Notes: generated by a model from the sequence alone, not told the origin. DNA of 64,000 nucleotides from Meridianimarinicoccus roseus (GCF_003172915.1 NZ_QGKU01000048.1:124001-188000); one strand, 5' to 3'. Shown: positions 35,869-45,543, counted from the first letter of the stretch. Translations and numbers: made by a program.

Positions 35869-36534
35869 CTAGCGGGCGAGGACAACGTCCCGACGGATGT
35901 CCATATCGCCCGTCACCGCGTCCACAAGGTAGGCCGCCACGTCCGCACGCGGGATCAGACCGTTGCGCCATTCCGACGGATCGCGCAGCACCCGCGCTTT
36001 GCCGGTACGCGCGCCGCGTGTCAGGATCACCGGGCGCGCGATTGTCCAGTCCGTGTCGCTTTCCATGATCAACGCCTCCTGCCGGGACTTGTCGTCATAA
36101 ACCCGTCCAAGGATCGCGCCATGCCCAAGCCGTTCGAGGCGGCTCATCGCGTCGCGACTGCGTCCGGCACCGAAACCCGTCACCGCCACCAGTCGCCGCA
36201 CGCCGGTTGCCGCCATCGCGTCCAGCAGCGCGGCGGTCGTGTCGGAAAACAGCGTCTCGTGCTGCCACAGCATCGCGGGCCGTTCCTTGACGCCGAGCGC
36301 ATAGATCACTGCCCCCGCGCCTTCTAGCGCGCGGGACAGATCGTCTGGCGTGCGCGCATCGCCCGCCACTGGCTCCAGCCCCGGGCGCTGGGGCAGGCTT
36401 GCTGCACCGCGCGCGAAGCCCCGCACCGTCAGCCCTCGTGCAAGCGCCTCGTCCACCGCCAGCGCGCCGATGCCTGATGTCGCGCCCAGCACCACCACCG
36501 GCCCGTTCGGGCCCGCCCCGGTTTCCGTCGCCAT
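35869..36534 (-). CDS. NAD(P)H-binding atypical SDR protein
   Basis: A 221-aa protein of the NmrA/NAD(P)H-binding type: GATSGIGALAVDEALARGL at residues 17-35 (an extended-type GxxGxxG site), then VAGDARTPDDL, LVAVTGFGAG and a C-terminal region without the YxxxK catalytic pair. Likely binds NADP but the reaction is unknown. Divergent from the next gene across a 196-bp gap in which I see nothing. Confidence 0.82.
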   Translation of the reverse strand: MATETGAGPNGPVVVLGATSGIGALAVDEALARGLTVRGFARGAASLPQRPGLEPVAGDARTPDDLSRALEGAGAVIYALGVKERPAMLWQHETLFSDTTAALLDAMAATGVRRLVAVTGFGAGRSRDAMSRLERLGHGAILGRVYDDKSRQEALIMESDTDWTIARPVILTRGARTGKARVLRDPSEWRNGLIPRADVAAYLVDAVTGDMDIRRDVVLAR

Positions 36535-36730
36535 ACCACTTCTCCATGCCTACTTGTCTGCTCTGGATCCCACCTAGGGCGTGGCCGCCCCGCTGCCACG
36601 GCGACCCTCGCTTGCCTGGCCGCGCCCCAAAGCCACGGCCGCCACGTCCGCGAAACCCGACTTGGGCCGGGGCCGCGTTCGTGCGACGCTCTGGTGCGGC
36701 CCGCGCGCCGCGCAAGGGGGGTACAGCGTC

Positions 36731-37384
36731 ATGGGTCAGGACACGACGATCATCGCAAGGGACTTCGCCGATACGCTCAAGCGGCAGGGCGTGCTGCTGC
36801 CGCCGGCCAGTCTTTCCCTTCCGGGGCTCAGGGGAAATGACAAGACGCTGCACCGCATCGGCACCAAGTACCTCTACAGTTGCTTCCTTCTGAAGCGGCG
36901 CGGCCTCTACACGGTCTATGTCAGCCCGACCTACGGCGGGTACCGGGGCGCGTTCAAACAGGCGCTGGACGTGGCAGTGGATGACGCGGACATCGACCAC
37001 TACTACGCCCGGGCCGCCGCCGCGCTTGATCTCGAACTGGAGGCGGGCTGGCGCGATGCGGGTGAGACGGACGCTGCCCCCGACAGCAGCCTTTTCATCG
37101 CGATAGGCGCTCTGCCTCCGGCGCTGAACCGCAGCGTGCAGGCCCGCACGGACCTCGACACGCTGCTGCGCAAGGCGCTGGGCCTCGACTACATCGGCGA
37201 GACGGAAAAGAACCTGATCGGGATGCGCCGTTATGGCGACCCGGCCATCGCAGCCAATCTGCTGAAGACCGGCTTCATGGTCCCCGTTGGACGTGTGAAG
37301 ATGAACAACGTGGTCCCGGTGACGCGGGACACGCTGAAAGGCGGGCGCGAGACCGAGATGTTCGGCGGTCTGTTCGGTCTCTAG
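36731..37384 (+). CDS. Conserved-looking protein of unknown function (217 aa)
   Basis: Starts MGQDTTIIARDFADTLKRQG at 36731; the longer frame from 36581 has no SD. Protein is mixed alpha/beta with a basic patch (KTLHRIGTKYLYSCFLLKRRGLYTVY), a Gly/Tyr run (VSPTYGGYRGAF) and a C-terminal ETEMFGGLFGL. No signal peptide or membrane segment. Codon use matches its neighbours, so it is very likely real. I do not recognise a family. Confidence 0.7.
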   Translation: MGQDTTIIARDFADTLKRQGVLLPPASLSLPGLRGNDKTLHRIGTKYLYSCFLLKRRGLYTVYVSPTYGGYRGAFKQALDVAVDDADIDHYYARAAAALDLELEAGWRDAGETDAAPDSSLFIAIGALPPALNRSVQARTDLDTLLRKALGLDYIGETEKNLIGMRRYGDPAIAANLLKTGFMVPVGRVKMNNVVPVTRDTLKGGRETEMFGGLFGL

Positions 37385-37414
37385 GCTGCCGGTCGTCGGC
37401 ACCTTACCGTGCTA

Positions 37415-38062
37415 TCAGTCCAGTGACAGCCCCGCGATCCCGGCGCTGATTCGGCTGTCCGTATCGTCGCTGTCCGCCGACACCGCCAGACCGACGAGCA
37501 TCCCCTCGGTGCCCGCACCGAAGGCGCGCGCAAGATCGGCCTGTAGATCCACCTGCTCGGCATGGGCTCCGGTGCCCGCGCCGCGCAGCACCACCGTCTT
37601 GCCGCGCGCACCCAGATAGGGCGAGGGCAGGATCGTGCCGCGCGCCGCCGTGCCGCCCCAGACATACATCAGCACGCGGGCCTCCTCGGCCTCCAGCAGC
37701 GCGCGGATGTTGCTGTCGCGGTATCGCTCGGCCACCGCACGCGGCAGGAAGACGAAATACAGCGACAGATTCCGGTCGTCGCCGCCTTTGCGCTCCAGCG
37801 CGGTTGGCGGGACGCTGTTCTCCACGCTCCAGCGCCAGCTCGCGCTTTGCGCGCCCCATTGCGCCTCGGGAAGGCGCGTCCACAGCAGCGACACCGACCC
37901 GTCTGACTGCACGCCCAGCCGGTCGCCAGCCTGTCGGTAGTCGTTGCTGGAAAACAGCGAGAATCGCTGTTCCGTCCAGCCGGTGAAGTCCACCGCGGCG
38001 GCGCTTCCGGTGGCAAGCGCGAGCGACAGTGCAAGGAGGGCGGGGCGGGTGCAATTGATCAT
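37415..38062 (-). CDS. DUF3047 domain protein, exported
   Basis: A 215-aa protein with a signal peptide (MINCTRPALLALSLALATGSAAA, cut before VDFTG) followed by DUF3047. Visible family features: WRWSVENSVPPT, ERKGGDDRNLSLYFVF and a VLMYVWGG run. Predicted periplasmic; function unknown. Start at 38062 has SD GGAGGCC; the longer frame to 38296 lacks one. Divergent from the ABC ATPase, with about 218 bp between. I see no promoter motif there. Confidence 0.85.
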   Translation of the reverse strand: MINCTRPALLALSLALATGSAAAVDFTGWTEQRFSLFSSNDYRQAGDRLGVQSDGSVSLLWTRLPEAQWGAQSASWRWSVENSVPPTALERKGGDDRNLSLYFVFLPRAVAERYRDSNIRALLEAEEARVLMYVWGGTAARGTILPSPYLGARGKTVVLRGAGTGAHAEQVDLQADLARAFGAGTEGMLVGLAVSADSDDTDSRISAGIAGLSLD

Positions 38063-38280
38063 CTGGGCCTCCGGTTTGTCTGGTCGTGCTCGCGCATCGC
38101 CGCGCACCGCACAAGCCACGCTTGCGTGAGCAGCAGGACTCCTGCGGGGTTCCAGCACGGCTCCTAACAGGTTTCCGTGTTGACATGGGCCGGTCCGGCC
38201 CCGCGCGGCGCCTTGCGTCCGGCGCGTCCGGGTGGTAGCCGAACCCGGCCCGAGTGTTTCCATCGGATATTCACACGCCC

Positions 38281-39381
38281 ATGACCACACCCGCACCGCG
38301 GCTAGAAGCCATTGGTTTGAAACGATCCTTCGGCGGTCGTGCCGTTGTGGACGACGTGTCTCTCAGCATCGGCGCGGGCGAGATCCTCTGCCTTCTCGGT
38401 CCGTCCGGCTGCGGCAAGTCCACCACGCTGCGCCTGATCGCCGGGGTGGAGCGTCCCGAGGCCGGCAGCATTGCTCTCGATGGCGCAACGGTCTGCGATC
38501 AAAGGGTTTTTCTGCCGCCTGAACGGCGGTCCATCGGGCTGATGTTCCAGGATTTCGCGCTTTTCCCGCATCTTTCCGTTGCCGACAACGTCGCTTTTGG
38601 ACTGACCGGCAGCCGCGCCGAAAAGCGAAGCCGCGTCAAGGAGTTGCTGGACCGCGTGGACCTCGCCCGGCATATCGACGGCTACCCTCACGAGCTGTCG
38701 GGCGGCGAGCAGCAGCGTGTCGCGCTGGCCCGCGCGCTCGCCCCCCGCCCACGCGTCATGCTCATGGACGAACCGTTCTCGGGCCTCGACAACCGCCTGC
38801 GCGACGGCATCCGCGACGAGACGCTGGGCCTGCTGAAGGACGAGGGCACGGCGGTGATGATGGTCACCCACGAACCCGAAGAAGCGATGCGCATGGCCGA
38901 CCGGATCGCGCTGATGCGCGACGGGCGGATCGTGCAGCAGGGCGCGCCGTACAACCTCTACAACAGTCCCGTGGACAAGGCTGCGGCGGCATTCTTTTCG
39001 GATATCAACGTGATACGCGGAACGGTCCAGGGCGGGTTGACGCGCACGGCGTTTGGCGAATTCCTTGCGCCGGGCCATGCTGACGGCGCGCAGGTGGACA
39101 TCGTGATCCGCCCACAGCACCTCAAGCTCGATTTCGACCGGCAGGGCAGCGGCCCGCTGCCGACGGCCCGCGAAGGGGTGCCCGCGCTCGGCCGTGTGAC
39201 CCGGGCGCGCTATCTCGGCCGCGAAAGCCTGGTGGAGCTTGAAATGGCGTTCGACGGCACCCGGCTTCAGGCAGTGGTTCCGTCGGTCTTTCTGCCCAAA
39301 CCGGGCACCCCGTTCTGGCTGATGATGCGCCGCGACCGCTGCCATGTCTTTCCCGCCGGTGTCCGGCCCGCCGCGCAGTGA
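38281..39381 (+). CDS. Orphan ABC transporter ATP-binding protein, FbpC/PotA/MalK-like
   Basis: 366-aa ATPase with Walker [18 protein letters not shown], Walker [13 protein letters not shown] and the H-loop VTHEPEEA. The C-terminal 110 residues form a TOBE-type regulatory domain ([14 protein letters not shown] start), the layout of ferric iron (FbpC), sulfate or spermidine ATPases. No permease or binding protein gene is within 5 kb, so it must serve a transporter elsewhere. The start at 38281 ([13 protein letters not shown]) is preferred over 38254. Followed by tatA after a 112-bp gap. Confidence 0.88.
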   Translation: MTTPAPRLEAIGLKRSFGGRAVVDDVSLSIGAGEILCLLGPSGCGKSTTLRLIAGVERPEAGSIALDGATVCDQRVFLPPERRSIGLMFQDFALFPHLSVADNVAFGLTGSRAEKRSRVKELLDRVDLARHIDGYPHELSGGEQQRVALARALAPRPRVMLMDEPFSGLDNRLRDGIRDETLGLLKDEGTAVMMVTHEPEEAMRMADRIALMRDGRIVQQGAPYNLYNSPVDKAAAAFFSDINVIRGTVQGGLTRTAFGEFLAPGHADGAQVDIVIRPQHLKLDFDRQGSGPLPTAREGVPALGRVTRARYLGRESLVELEMAFDGTRLQAVVPSVFLPKPGTPFWLMMRRDRCHVFPAGVRPAAQ

Positions 39382-39493
39382 GCGGATTCGGCACGGCCGG
39401 GGTTTTGGGGCTTTGCCTCGCGCCCTATGTTCTTTACAGACGTCACATCAAAATGGGTTGGGCGCGGGTTGTGCCGCCCGAGGGAGTTGCAAA

Positions 39494-39709
39494 ATGCTGA
39501 ACAATATCGGTTTGCCGGGTCTTCTGCTGATCGCCGTTGTCGTGCTGGTCCTGTTCGGACGCGGCAAGATCTCGTCGCTGATGGGCGAGGTGGGCAAGGG
39601 CATCACGGCCTTCAAGCGCGGCGTCAAGGATGGCGCGGCCGAAATCGAGAAAAAGGACGACACGGCCGCCCGCGATGTCACGCCGGAAGCGGAAAAGGAC
39701 AAGGTCTGA
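39494..39709 (+). CDS. tatA: Twin-arginine translocase subunit TatA
   Basis: 71-aa pore-forming subunit: one N-terminal helix ([20 protein letters not shown]), hinge FGRGK, amphipathic helix ([17 protein letters not shown]), acidic tail. SD AGGGAG, about 12 bp before ATG. First gene of tatABC; exports folded, Tat-signal-bearing proteins. Confidence 0.96.
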   Translation: MLNNIGLPGLLLIAVVVLVLFGRGKISSLMGEVGKGITAFKRGVKDGAAEIEKKDDTAARDVTPEAEKDKV

Positions 39710-39741
39710 GCCTTGGCGGCGCGCGGACAGGCGGTTAGGAC

Positions 39742-40185
39742 ATGATTGACATCGGCTGGTCCGAATTGCTGGTCATCGGCATCGTGGCGCTGATCGTCGT
39801 GGGCCCGAAGGACCTGCCGATCATGTTCCGCCGGATGGGTGAATTCACCGGCAAGGCCCGCGCCATGGCGCGGGAGTTTTCGTCCGCCATGGACAAGGCC
39901 GCAGACGAGGCCGGGGTCAAGGACATGCAGCGCGACCTGCGCGCGATGGCCAACCCCAAGCAGACCGGGCTGGACGCGATCAACCGCGCGGCCCGCGATC
40001 TGGAAGACATGGATGACGATGCCCCGGCGACCAAGCCCGCATCGCCGCCGCCGCTCAGCCCCGAACGGGCCGAGGCGGCGGAAAAGATCCGCGACGCGGC
40101 GGCCCGCAAGGCAACCGAACGGCAGGCCCGAGAGGCGGCGGAGCAGGCCGCGGCACAGGCCGCAACGGATGACAAAGCCACATGA
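39742..40185 (+). CDS. tatB: Twin-arginine translocase subunit TatB
   Basis: 147-aa receptor subunit. N-terminal helix MIDIGWSELLVIGIVALIVV, then GPKDLPIMFRRMG, a TatB mark, an amphipathic helix and a long charged tail of Ala/Glu/Arg (residues 85-147). 32 bp after tatA; overlaps tatC as ATGA. Confidence 0.96.
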   Translation: MIDIGWSELLVIGIVALIVVGPKDLPIMFRRMGEFTGKARAMAREFSSAMDKAADEAGVKDMQRDLRAMANPKQTGLDAINRAARDLEDMDDDAPATKPASPPPLSPERAEAAEKIRDAAARKATERQAREAAEQAAAQAATDDKAT

Positions 40186-41093
40186 ACGACGACGACATCG
40201 ACGACAGCTCGGCCCCGCTGATCGAGCATCTGGCCGAATTGCGCACGCGCCTGATCTGGTCCGTCGTGGCCTTTCTCGGCGGTATGGTGATCTGTTTCAC
40301 GGTGGCAGAACCGATCCTGAACTTCCTGTCCCAACCGATCGCCGACGTTCTGCGCGCCCGCGGTGAGGACCCGCGCCTGATCTTCACGGCGCCGCAGGAA
40401 AAGTTCTTCGTGTTGATCCGCATTTCGATGATCGGCGGCTTCGCGCTGGCTTTCCCGGTGATCGCGCACCAGCTTTGGCGGTTCATCGCGCCGGGCCTGT
40501 ATCGCAGCGAGAAAAACGCCTTCCTGCCCTTCGTGATCTCTTCGCCCGCGCTGTTCCTGTTGGGCGCGGCCTTCGCGCATTTCGTGGTCACGCCACTGGC
40601 GATGAATTTCTTCATCGGCTTTTCCGACGCGATCCCGGCGCTGGCCAGTCTTGTCGCCGGGCAGGGAGAATTCGAACCCGGGCCCGCAAGCCAGGAAATG
40701 ACCACGGTGTTTCTTGGGTCGGTGCGCGAAAGCCTCGATCTGTCGCTGAAGTTCATCTTCGCTTTCGGGCTGTGCTTCCAGTTGCCGGTCCTGCTTACGC
40801 TGATGGGCAAGGCCGGACTGGTGTCGGCGCGAGGGCTGATCGATGTGCGCAAATACGCCGTTGTGGGCATTCTTGTTCTGGCCGCTCTGGTGACCCCGCC
40901 TGACGTCATCACGCAGGTGATCCTGTTCGTCGTGGTCTACGGCCTGTACGAGATTTCCATTCAACTCGTTAAGCGGGTGGAGCGACGCCGCGAGGCCGAA
41001 CTGCGCGCGCAGGGCCTCTGGATGGAGGACGAAGACGACGCGACCGACACCCCTGACGACGCTGAGGCCGCCGGGAAGGGGGCCGGGTCGTGA
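40182..41093 (+). CDS. tatC: Twin-arginine translocase subunit TatC
   Basis: 303-aa six-helix core receptor. N-terminal acidic stretch then SSAPLIEHLAELRTRLIWSV, a TatC signature, followed by helices and the conserved RSEKNAFLPF loop. An insert of about 25 residues lies before helix 4 (AGQGEFEPGPASQEMTT). Slightly longer than E. coli TatC (258 aa) because of a C-terminal acidic tail. Overlaps the DUF815 start by GTGA. Confidence 0.97.
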   Translation: MNDDDIDDSSAPLIEHLAELRTRLIWSVVAFLGGMVICFTVAEPILNFLSQPIADVLRARGEDPRLIFTAPQEKFFVLIRISMIGGFALAFPVIAHQLWRFIAPGLYRSEKNAFLPFVISSPALFLLGAAFAHFVVTPLAMNFFIGFSDAIPALASLVAGQGEFEPGPASQEMTTVFLGSVRESLDLSLKFIFAFGLCFQLPVLLTLMGKAGLVSARGLIDVRKYAVVGILVLAALVTPPDVITQVILFVVVYGLYEISIQLVKRVERRREAELRAQGLWMEDEDDATDTPDDAEAAGKGAGS

Positions 41094-41935
41094 AGTCGAA
41101 AGTATCGCTGGAACGGATCGCGGACGCGCTTGACCGGATCAGTCCGCCGCCGGCCCGCACGCCCGACTTCTCGGGGGCGCATGCTTTCGTATGGCATGTC
41201 TCGCCCGACCACCTGATGCCGGTGCCCAAGGTGTCGCGCGTGGACCTGTCGCTGCTGATCGGCGTCAACCGGTCGCGCGACACGCTGCTGGAGAACACGC
41301 TCAGTTTCGCGCAAGGCCTTCCGGCCAACAACGCGCTGCTGTGGGGCGCGCGCGGAATGGGAAAGTCGTCTCTTGTGAAGGCTGTCCATGCCGAGGTGTG
41401 CAAGCGCGGCTTCGATCTGAAGATCGTCGAAGTCCAGCGCGAGGACCTGCCCAGCATCGGGCGCCTGCTGAGCATCCTGCGTGCCGCGAAAGAGCGGTTC
41501 GTCCTGTTCTGCGACGACCTGTCGTTCAGCCATGACGACCAGCATTACAAGAGCCTGAAAGCGGTTCTGGATGGCGGGATCGAGGGGCGGCCGGACAACG
41601 TGGTGTTCTACGCCACCTCCAACCGGCGCCATCTGATGCCCCGCGACATGATCGAGAACGAGCGTGCCAGTGCGATCAGCCCGTCCGAGGCGACCGAGGA
41701 AAAGGTGTCGCTGTCGGACCGCTTCGGCTTGTGGCTGGGGTTCCACCCCTGCAGCCAGGATGAATACCTCGCCATGATCCGCGGCTATTGCGATGCATTC
41801 GGCCTGCCGATTGACGACGACACGCTGCGCGCCGAGGCGATCGAGTGGCAGGCGACGCGTGGCGCGCGATCCGGGCGGGTGGCGTGGCAATACGTGACGG
41901 ACCTTGCGGGCCGCAAGGGAATGCGGCTGACGTGA
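41090..41935 (+). CDS. DUF815 ATP-binding protein
   Basis: AAA-like ATPase, 281 aa, GTG start overlapping the tatC stop. P-loop GARGMGKSSL at residues 86-95, Walker B VLFCDDLSF near 138-146, then the DUF815 features NVVFYATSNRRHLMPRDM and SLSDRFGLWLGFHP. Function of the family is unknown; its overlap with tatC makes it a probable fourth gene of the tat operon. It converges with nlpD. Confidence 0.92.
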   Translation: MKSKVSLERIADALDRISPPPARTPDFSGAHAFVWHVSPDHLMPVPKVSRVDLSLLIGVNRSRDTLLENTLSFAQGLPANNALLWGARGMGKSSLVKAVHAEVCKRGFDLKIVEVQREDLPSIGRLLSILRAAKERFVLFCDDLSFSHDDQHYKSLKAVLDGGIEGRPDNVVFYATSNRRHLMPRDMIENERASAISPSEATEEKVSLSDRFGLWLGFHPCSQDEYLAMIRGYCDAFGLPIDDDTLRAEAIEWQATRGARSGRVAWQYVTDLAGRKGMRLT

Positions 41936-41946
41936 CGCCCCGCAGG

Positions 41947-41969
41947 CCGCCGCGTCCTGGTCGCGGCGG
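41947..41969. terminator. Shared terminator hairpin between the tat operon and nlpD
   Basis: Perfect 8-bp stem CCGCCGCG (41947-41954) and CGCGGCGG (41962-41969), 7-nt loop, followed by TCTTGCT on the plus strand. It fills the gap between convergent genes. Confidence 0.65.
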
Positions 41970-41974
41970 TCTTG

Positions 41975-43225
41975 CTAGCGGCTCAGATACGGCACCGGGT
42001 CCACCCGCTTTGCACCCTGAAGCACCTCGAAATGCAGAAACGGTTCTTCCGCTGCGCCGACCGACGCGATGCGCTGGCCGCGCGACACGCTGGTGCCCTT
42101 CTCGACGATGATGTCGCCGACATTCGCATAGACCGTAAGCAACCCGCCCGCGTGGCTCAGTACGATGATCTGGATCTGGTCTGTGTCGCGTGTGATTGCG
42201 GCCACGGTTCCCGCTTCGGCGGCGCGCACCGGCGCGCCGGCCTCGGCCCCGAAATCCACGCCCTCGTTGCGGCCAGGGCTGTAGCCGCGGATGATGCGGC
42301 CGCTGACCGGCTGGGCAAGGCGCGCGGTGTCTGATGCGCCCGTCTGCGGGGCGGTGACTGGCGGCGTAGCCGTTGCGGCAGCGGTCCCCGACGCCGCGGC
42401 GGCGCCTGCGACCGATGGAAGGTTCTCTGAGGGTTGCGGCGCTGCGGCACTGGGCGGCTCGGGCGTGGGGCTTCCGCTCCCTGGCGGCGTCACCGCGGCG
42501 ACGTCCGGGGCCGGGCCGGTGGCGACGGGGATCAGCAGCACCTGCCCCTCGCGCACGTCCAGCGTGGAATTCAGACCGTTCCAGTCACCGATGGCGCGGG
42601 CCGAAACATCGTAGCGGCGGGCGATGGAATAAGCCGTCTCGCCGCGTTGCACGGTGTGGCGGCGCGGCTCTGCCCCGGTCGGCGTGCTTGATTGCGACGA
42701 CGCGGTGCCTGGGGCGGCGGCAGGTGCGCGCCCTTCGGCCCGATCCAGCGCCGATCCTGCCAGCGTCGCCACATCCACTTCGCCGCCCGATGCAAGCCCG
42801 CCGGGGCTGCCCGCGTCGGCGACCCGGCTGGGCAGCAGCAGCAACTCGCCCTCGCGCAGGCTTGCGGTTTCGGGCAGGCCGTTGGCTTCGGCCAGCGCAC
42901 CAGCGCCAAGCCCCAGCCGTCCGGCCATCGCCGCCACTGTGTCGTCCTCCCGCGCGACCGCGACTTGGTAGGTCGGGTAGGAAATCACGCCGCGCGCGTC
43001 GGGTTCGGGGCGCGGGGCCGTTGGCTGCCGGGCGCTGTCGGTCACCGGCTCGCCGTTGATCAGGTCGAACCCGCCGGGCAGCGATATGCTGCTGCACCCC
43101 GCAAGCGTGCCGATCACCGCCAGCAGCGCCAGCCGAGAGACGCGGCGCGTGGCGGGCGGCGCCACGGCGCGGGGAAGGACGGCATCGGGTCGGCCGGATC
43201 GGTCGCGGGAAGGGGCCCTGGTCAT
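41975..43225 (-). CDS. nlpD: NlpD-like lipoprotein, two LysM domains and a degenerate M23 (LytM) domain
   Basis: Envelope protein that probably activates a cell-wall amidase. 416 aa from Met 43225. Signal with lipobox LAGC (SRLALLAVIGTLAGCSS), two LysM domains (YQVAVAREDDTVAAMAG and HTVQRGETAYSIAR regions), a Pro/Ala linker, then a LytM domain. Zinc residues are altered: NEGVDFG where HxGxD is expected, YANVG for the usual Y-x-H-x, and FLHFEV where HLHFE is usual. Catalysis is therefore lost, as in NlpD. An alternative start (43276) would overlap the pcm stop. Last of surE-pcm-nlpD. Confidence 0.9.
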   Translation of the reverse strand: MTRAPSRDRSGRPDAVLPRAVAPPATRRVSRLALLAVIGTLAGCSSISLPGGFDLINGEPVTDSARQPTAPRPEPDARGVISYPTYQVAVAREDDTVAAMAGRLGLGAGALAEANGLPETASLREGELLLLPSRVADAGSPGGLASGGEVDVATLAGSALDRAEGRAPAAAPGTASSQSSTPTGAEPRRHTVQRGETAYSIARRYDVSARAIGDWNGLNSTLDVREGQVLLIPVATGPAPDVAAVTPPGSGSPTPEPPSAAAPQPSENLPSVAGAAAASGTAAATATPPVTAPQTGASDTARLAQPVSGRIIRGYSPGRNEGVDFGAEAGAPVRAAEAGTVAAITRDTDQIQIIVLSHAGGLLTVYANVGDIIVEKGTSVSRGQRIASVGAAEEPFLHFEVLQGAKRVDPVPYLSR

Positions 43226-43268
43226 CGCTCTTGCCTCGGTCAGCCCCGTTCTGCGCCGGGGTCGGGTT

Positions 43269-43910
43269 TCAGTCATCGCCAAGCCCTTCGACCAGCGGTA
43301 CGAAGCGCACCGGCCCAAGCTCGTCGTATTCCAGCCCCTGAGCGGTCCGCGTGACCTTTATCAGGGTCTGCACGGTGTCGGACTGCCCCACGGGCACCAC
43401 CATGATACCGCCCTCGCGCAATTGCGCCAAGAGCGGGCCTGGCGGGTCTTCCGCCGCCGCGGTCACGAGAATGCGGTCGAACGGCGCCTGCGCGGGCAGG
43501 CCGTGCGATCCGTCACCGGTGAACACCGTCACGTTGTGGATGTCCAGCGCGCGGAACCGGGCCTGTGCTGCCTCGGTCAGGCGGCGGAACCGTTCGATCG
43601 TATAGACCCGGCGCGCAAGGCGCCCCAGCACGGCAGCCTGGTAGCCCGACCCGGTCCCGATCTCGAGCACGGTGTCGCGCGGGCCGACGCGCAGGGCTTG
43701 GCTCATCAGACCCACGACCGAGGGCTGGCTGATCGTCTGCCCGCATTCGATGGGCAGCGGCATGTCGTCATAGGACCGGCCCGCGAAGGTGCCTCGGATG
43801 AAGGCTGCGCGGTCTGTCTTTTCCAGCGCGGTCAGCACCCTTTCGTCGGTGATGCCCTTGCTGCGCAGCGTGAAGACGAACTGCGCCAGGCGTTCGTCCG
43901 GGCCGGTCAT
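43269..43910 (-). CDS. pcm: Protein-L-isoaspartate O-methyltransferase
   Basis: Repairs damaged proteins by methylating L-isoaspartyl residues. The 213-aa enzyme contains the SAM motif [16 protein letters not shown], preceded by [15 protein letters not shown], the PCMT signature, and the C-terminal run MVVPVGQ. ATG 43910 overlaps the surE stop (ATGA). Mid-operon. Confidence 0.96.
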   Translation of the reverse strand: MTGPDERLAQFVFTLRSKGITDERVLTALEKTDRAAFIRGTFAGRSYDDMPLPIECGQTISQPSVVGLMSQALRVGPRDTVLEIGTGSGYQAAVLGRLARRVYTIERFRRLTEAAQARFRALDIHNVTVFTGDGSHGLPAQAPFDRILVTAAAEDPPGPLLAQLREGGIMVVPVGQSDTVQTLIKVTRTAQGLEYDELGPVRFVPLVEGLGDD

Positions 43911-44692
43911 TCCAGCCGGTCCTTCAGCTCCGCCAGCGTTTCGTGGGCGGTCAGGTCGGCGCGCAGGGGCGTCACGGTGATATAGCCAGCCATGTTCTCG
44001 GCCACGTCGGTGCCCGGTTCGGTGTCCACCGACTGCGCCGCGCCGCGCACCCACAGGAAGCGGCGGCCCGACGGGGCGAGGTGCGGCTCCACCGTGAAAT
44101 AGGTGTTCGGCCGGTACCCTTGCCGTGTGACCCGCAGTCCGGCCACATCGTCGCCCGCGACCGGCGGGAAGTTGACGTTGTAGAACAGCCGGTAGTCGCT
44201 GTCGTCCCAGATCGCCTTGTCGAGCAGCGCGCGCACTGTGGCGGCGCCGTGCCGTGCCGCGGCTTCGAACGGGTCGTCCAGCGTCTGCGTTGCGGGGCCC
44301 ATGAACTGCGAAAGCGCGATGCTGGGAAGTCCCTGCAGGGCGCCTTCCATCGCGCCTCCGACGGTGCCCGAGTAGACGACGTTTTCGCCCGAATTGTTGC
44401 CGCGGTTGACCCCGGACAGCACGAGATCGGGTCGCTGCCCCTTGAGCACGTCATGTACGCCTGCCAGTACGCAATCGGCGGGCGATCCTTCGGCGGCGAA
44501 CCGGCGCGGCCCAAGCTCGGCGATCATGGTGGGGTGGGTGTAGGTGATCGCGTGGCCCACGCCGGATTGTTCGAATGCGGGCGCGACGGTCCAGACCTCG
44601 CCCGATGGGCCCGCGACGGCGGCGGCGATCGCCTCAAGCACCTTGAGGCCGGGCGCGTTGATACCGTCGTCATTGGTCACGAGAATTCGCAT
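43907..44692 (-). CDS. surE: 5'/3'-nucleotidase SurE
   Basis: Metal-dependent phosphatase of nucleoside monophosphates, linked to stress survival. 261 aa, starting [16 protein letters not shown], with the metal-binding VTNDDG and the later [10 protein letters not shown] motif (Ser and Asn ligands), and a NFPP run. First gene of surE-pcm-nlpD on the minus strand. The gap of 176 bp to the next gene shows no clear promoter. Confidence 0.97.
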   Translation of the reverse strand: MRILVTNDDGINAPGLKVLEAIAAAVAGPSGEVWTVAPAFEQSGVGHAITYTHPTMIAELGPRRFAAEGSPADCVLAGVHDVLKGQRPDLVLSGVNRGNNSGENVVYSGTVGGAMEGALQGLPSIALSQFMGPATQTLDDPFEAAARHGAATVRALLDKAIWDDSDYRLFYNVNFPPVAGDDVAGLRVTRQGYRPNTYFTVEPHLAPSGRRFLWVRGAAQSVDTEPGTDVAENMAGYITVTPLRADLTAHETLAELKDRLE

Positions 44693-44868
44693 GGCGTCTC
44701 TCCGCAGGTCGTTCGGGGCGTGGATGTCGCCCCGTCCTTAGTGCGTTGCTCCGCCGCGGTAAAGCGGACCCGGACGGGACGGCGCGGCGGAAGTGCGGGC
44801 GTGGCAAGGATGCCGCGTGCCGACACCGATGGCGGGGCTTGTCTGCCGGGCGGTGGCGCTGGCCCGTG

Positions 44869-45543
44869 TCAGGCGGCCGGAAACAGCGCGGCGCACAGGC
44901 GCCCGGCCTCGTCCGCCGGGGCGGCAAGAGGTGCGCGATCCTCGCCGGGATAGAACCGTGCGCGGGTCGCCGTGGCCATCGGGGCCGGGGTCTGGATCAC
45001 GACGCGTGGGCCGGTTCTTTCGGTTTCGGCCTGCCAGCTGCGCGCAAGCGCCATCTGTGCCGTCTTGGTCGCGCCGTAGGCGCCGAAGAACTTGCCGCCC
45101 GCCTGCGGGTCGTCGAAGAACACCGCCAGCGGGCCGGGCCCCGCGCCCAGTAGCGGGCTGACATAGGCGATCAGCCGCCGCGTCGCGTTCACGTTCGTTT
45201 CGATGCTTTTCGTCCAGTCCTTGGCGTCGATGAACTGCGCGGGCGTAAGCGGCGCGGCGTGGATCGCCGTATGCACCCAGCCCGAAAGCCCGCCCCAGCG
45301 GTCGTGGATCGACCGGCACATGTGCTGCATCGCGCCATCATCGGTGATGTCGAGAGGTGCCAGCGTGGCACTGCCACCCGCCTGCTGTATCCGGTCGTCA
45401 AGGTCTTCCAGCCCGCCCGTGGTGCGCGCCACCGCCATCACGTGCAGCCCGCGGCGGGCCAGTTCCAGCGCCATGGCGGCACCAAGCCCGCGCGAGGCGC
45501 CGGTGACGAGGACGGGACGGGACGTAGCGGTGGTATCGGTCAT
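44869..45543 (-). CDS. SDR-family oxidoreductase
   Basis: 224-aa short-chain dehydrogenase. GASRGLGAAMALELARRG (TGxxxGxG type), a cofactor-specificity region near VARTTGG, and YGATKTAQMALARSW, containing the YxxxK pair as Tyr-Gly-Ala-Thr-Lys. The usual NNAG is replaced by VHTAIHAAP. Start MTDTTATSRP at 45543; the upstream Met at 45564 is less likely. Substrate unknown. Divergent from bioY. Confidence 0.85.
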   Translation of the reverse strand: MTDTTATSRPVLVTGASRGLGAAMALELARRGLHVMAVARTTGGLEDLDDRIQQAGGSATLAPLDITDDGAMQHMCRSIHDRWGGLSGWVHTAIHAAPLTPAQFIDAKDWTKSIETNVNATRRLIAYVSPLLGAGPGPLAVFFDDPQAGGKFFGAYGATKTAQMALARSWQAETERTGPRVVIQTPAPMATATRARFYPGEDRAPLAAPADEAGRLCAALFPAA

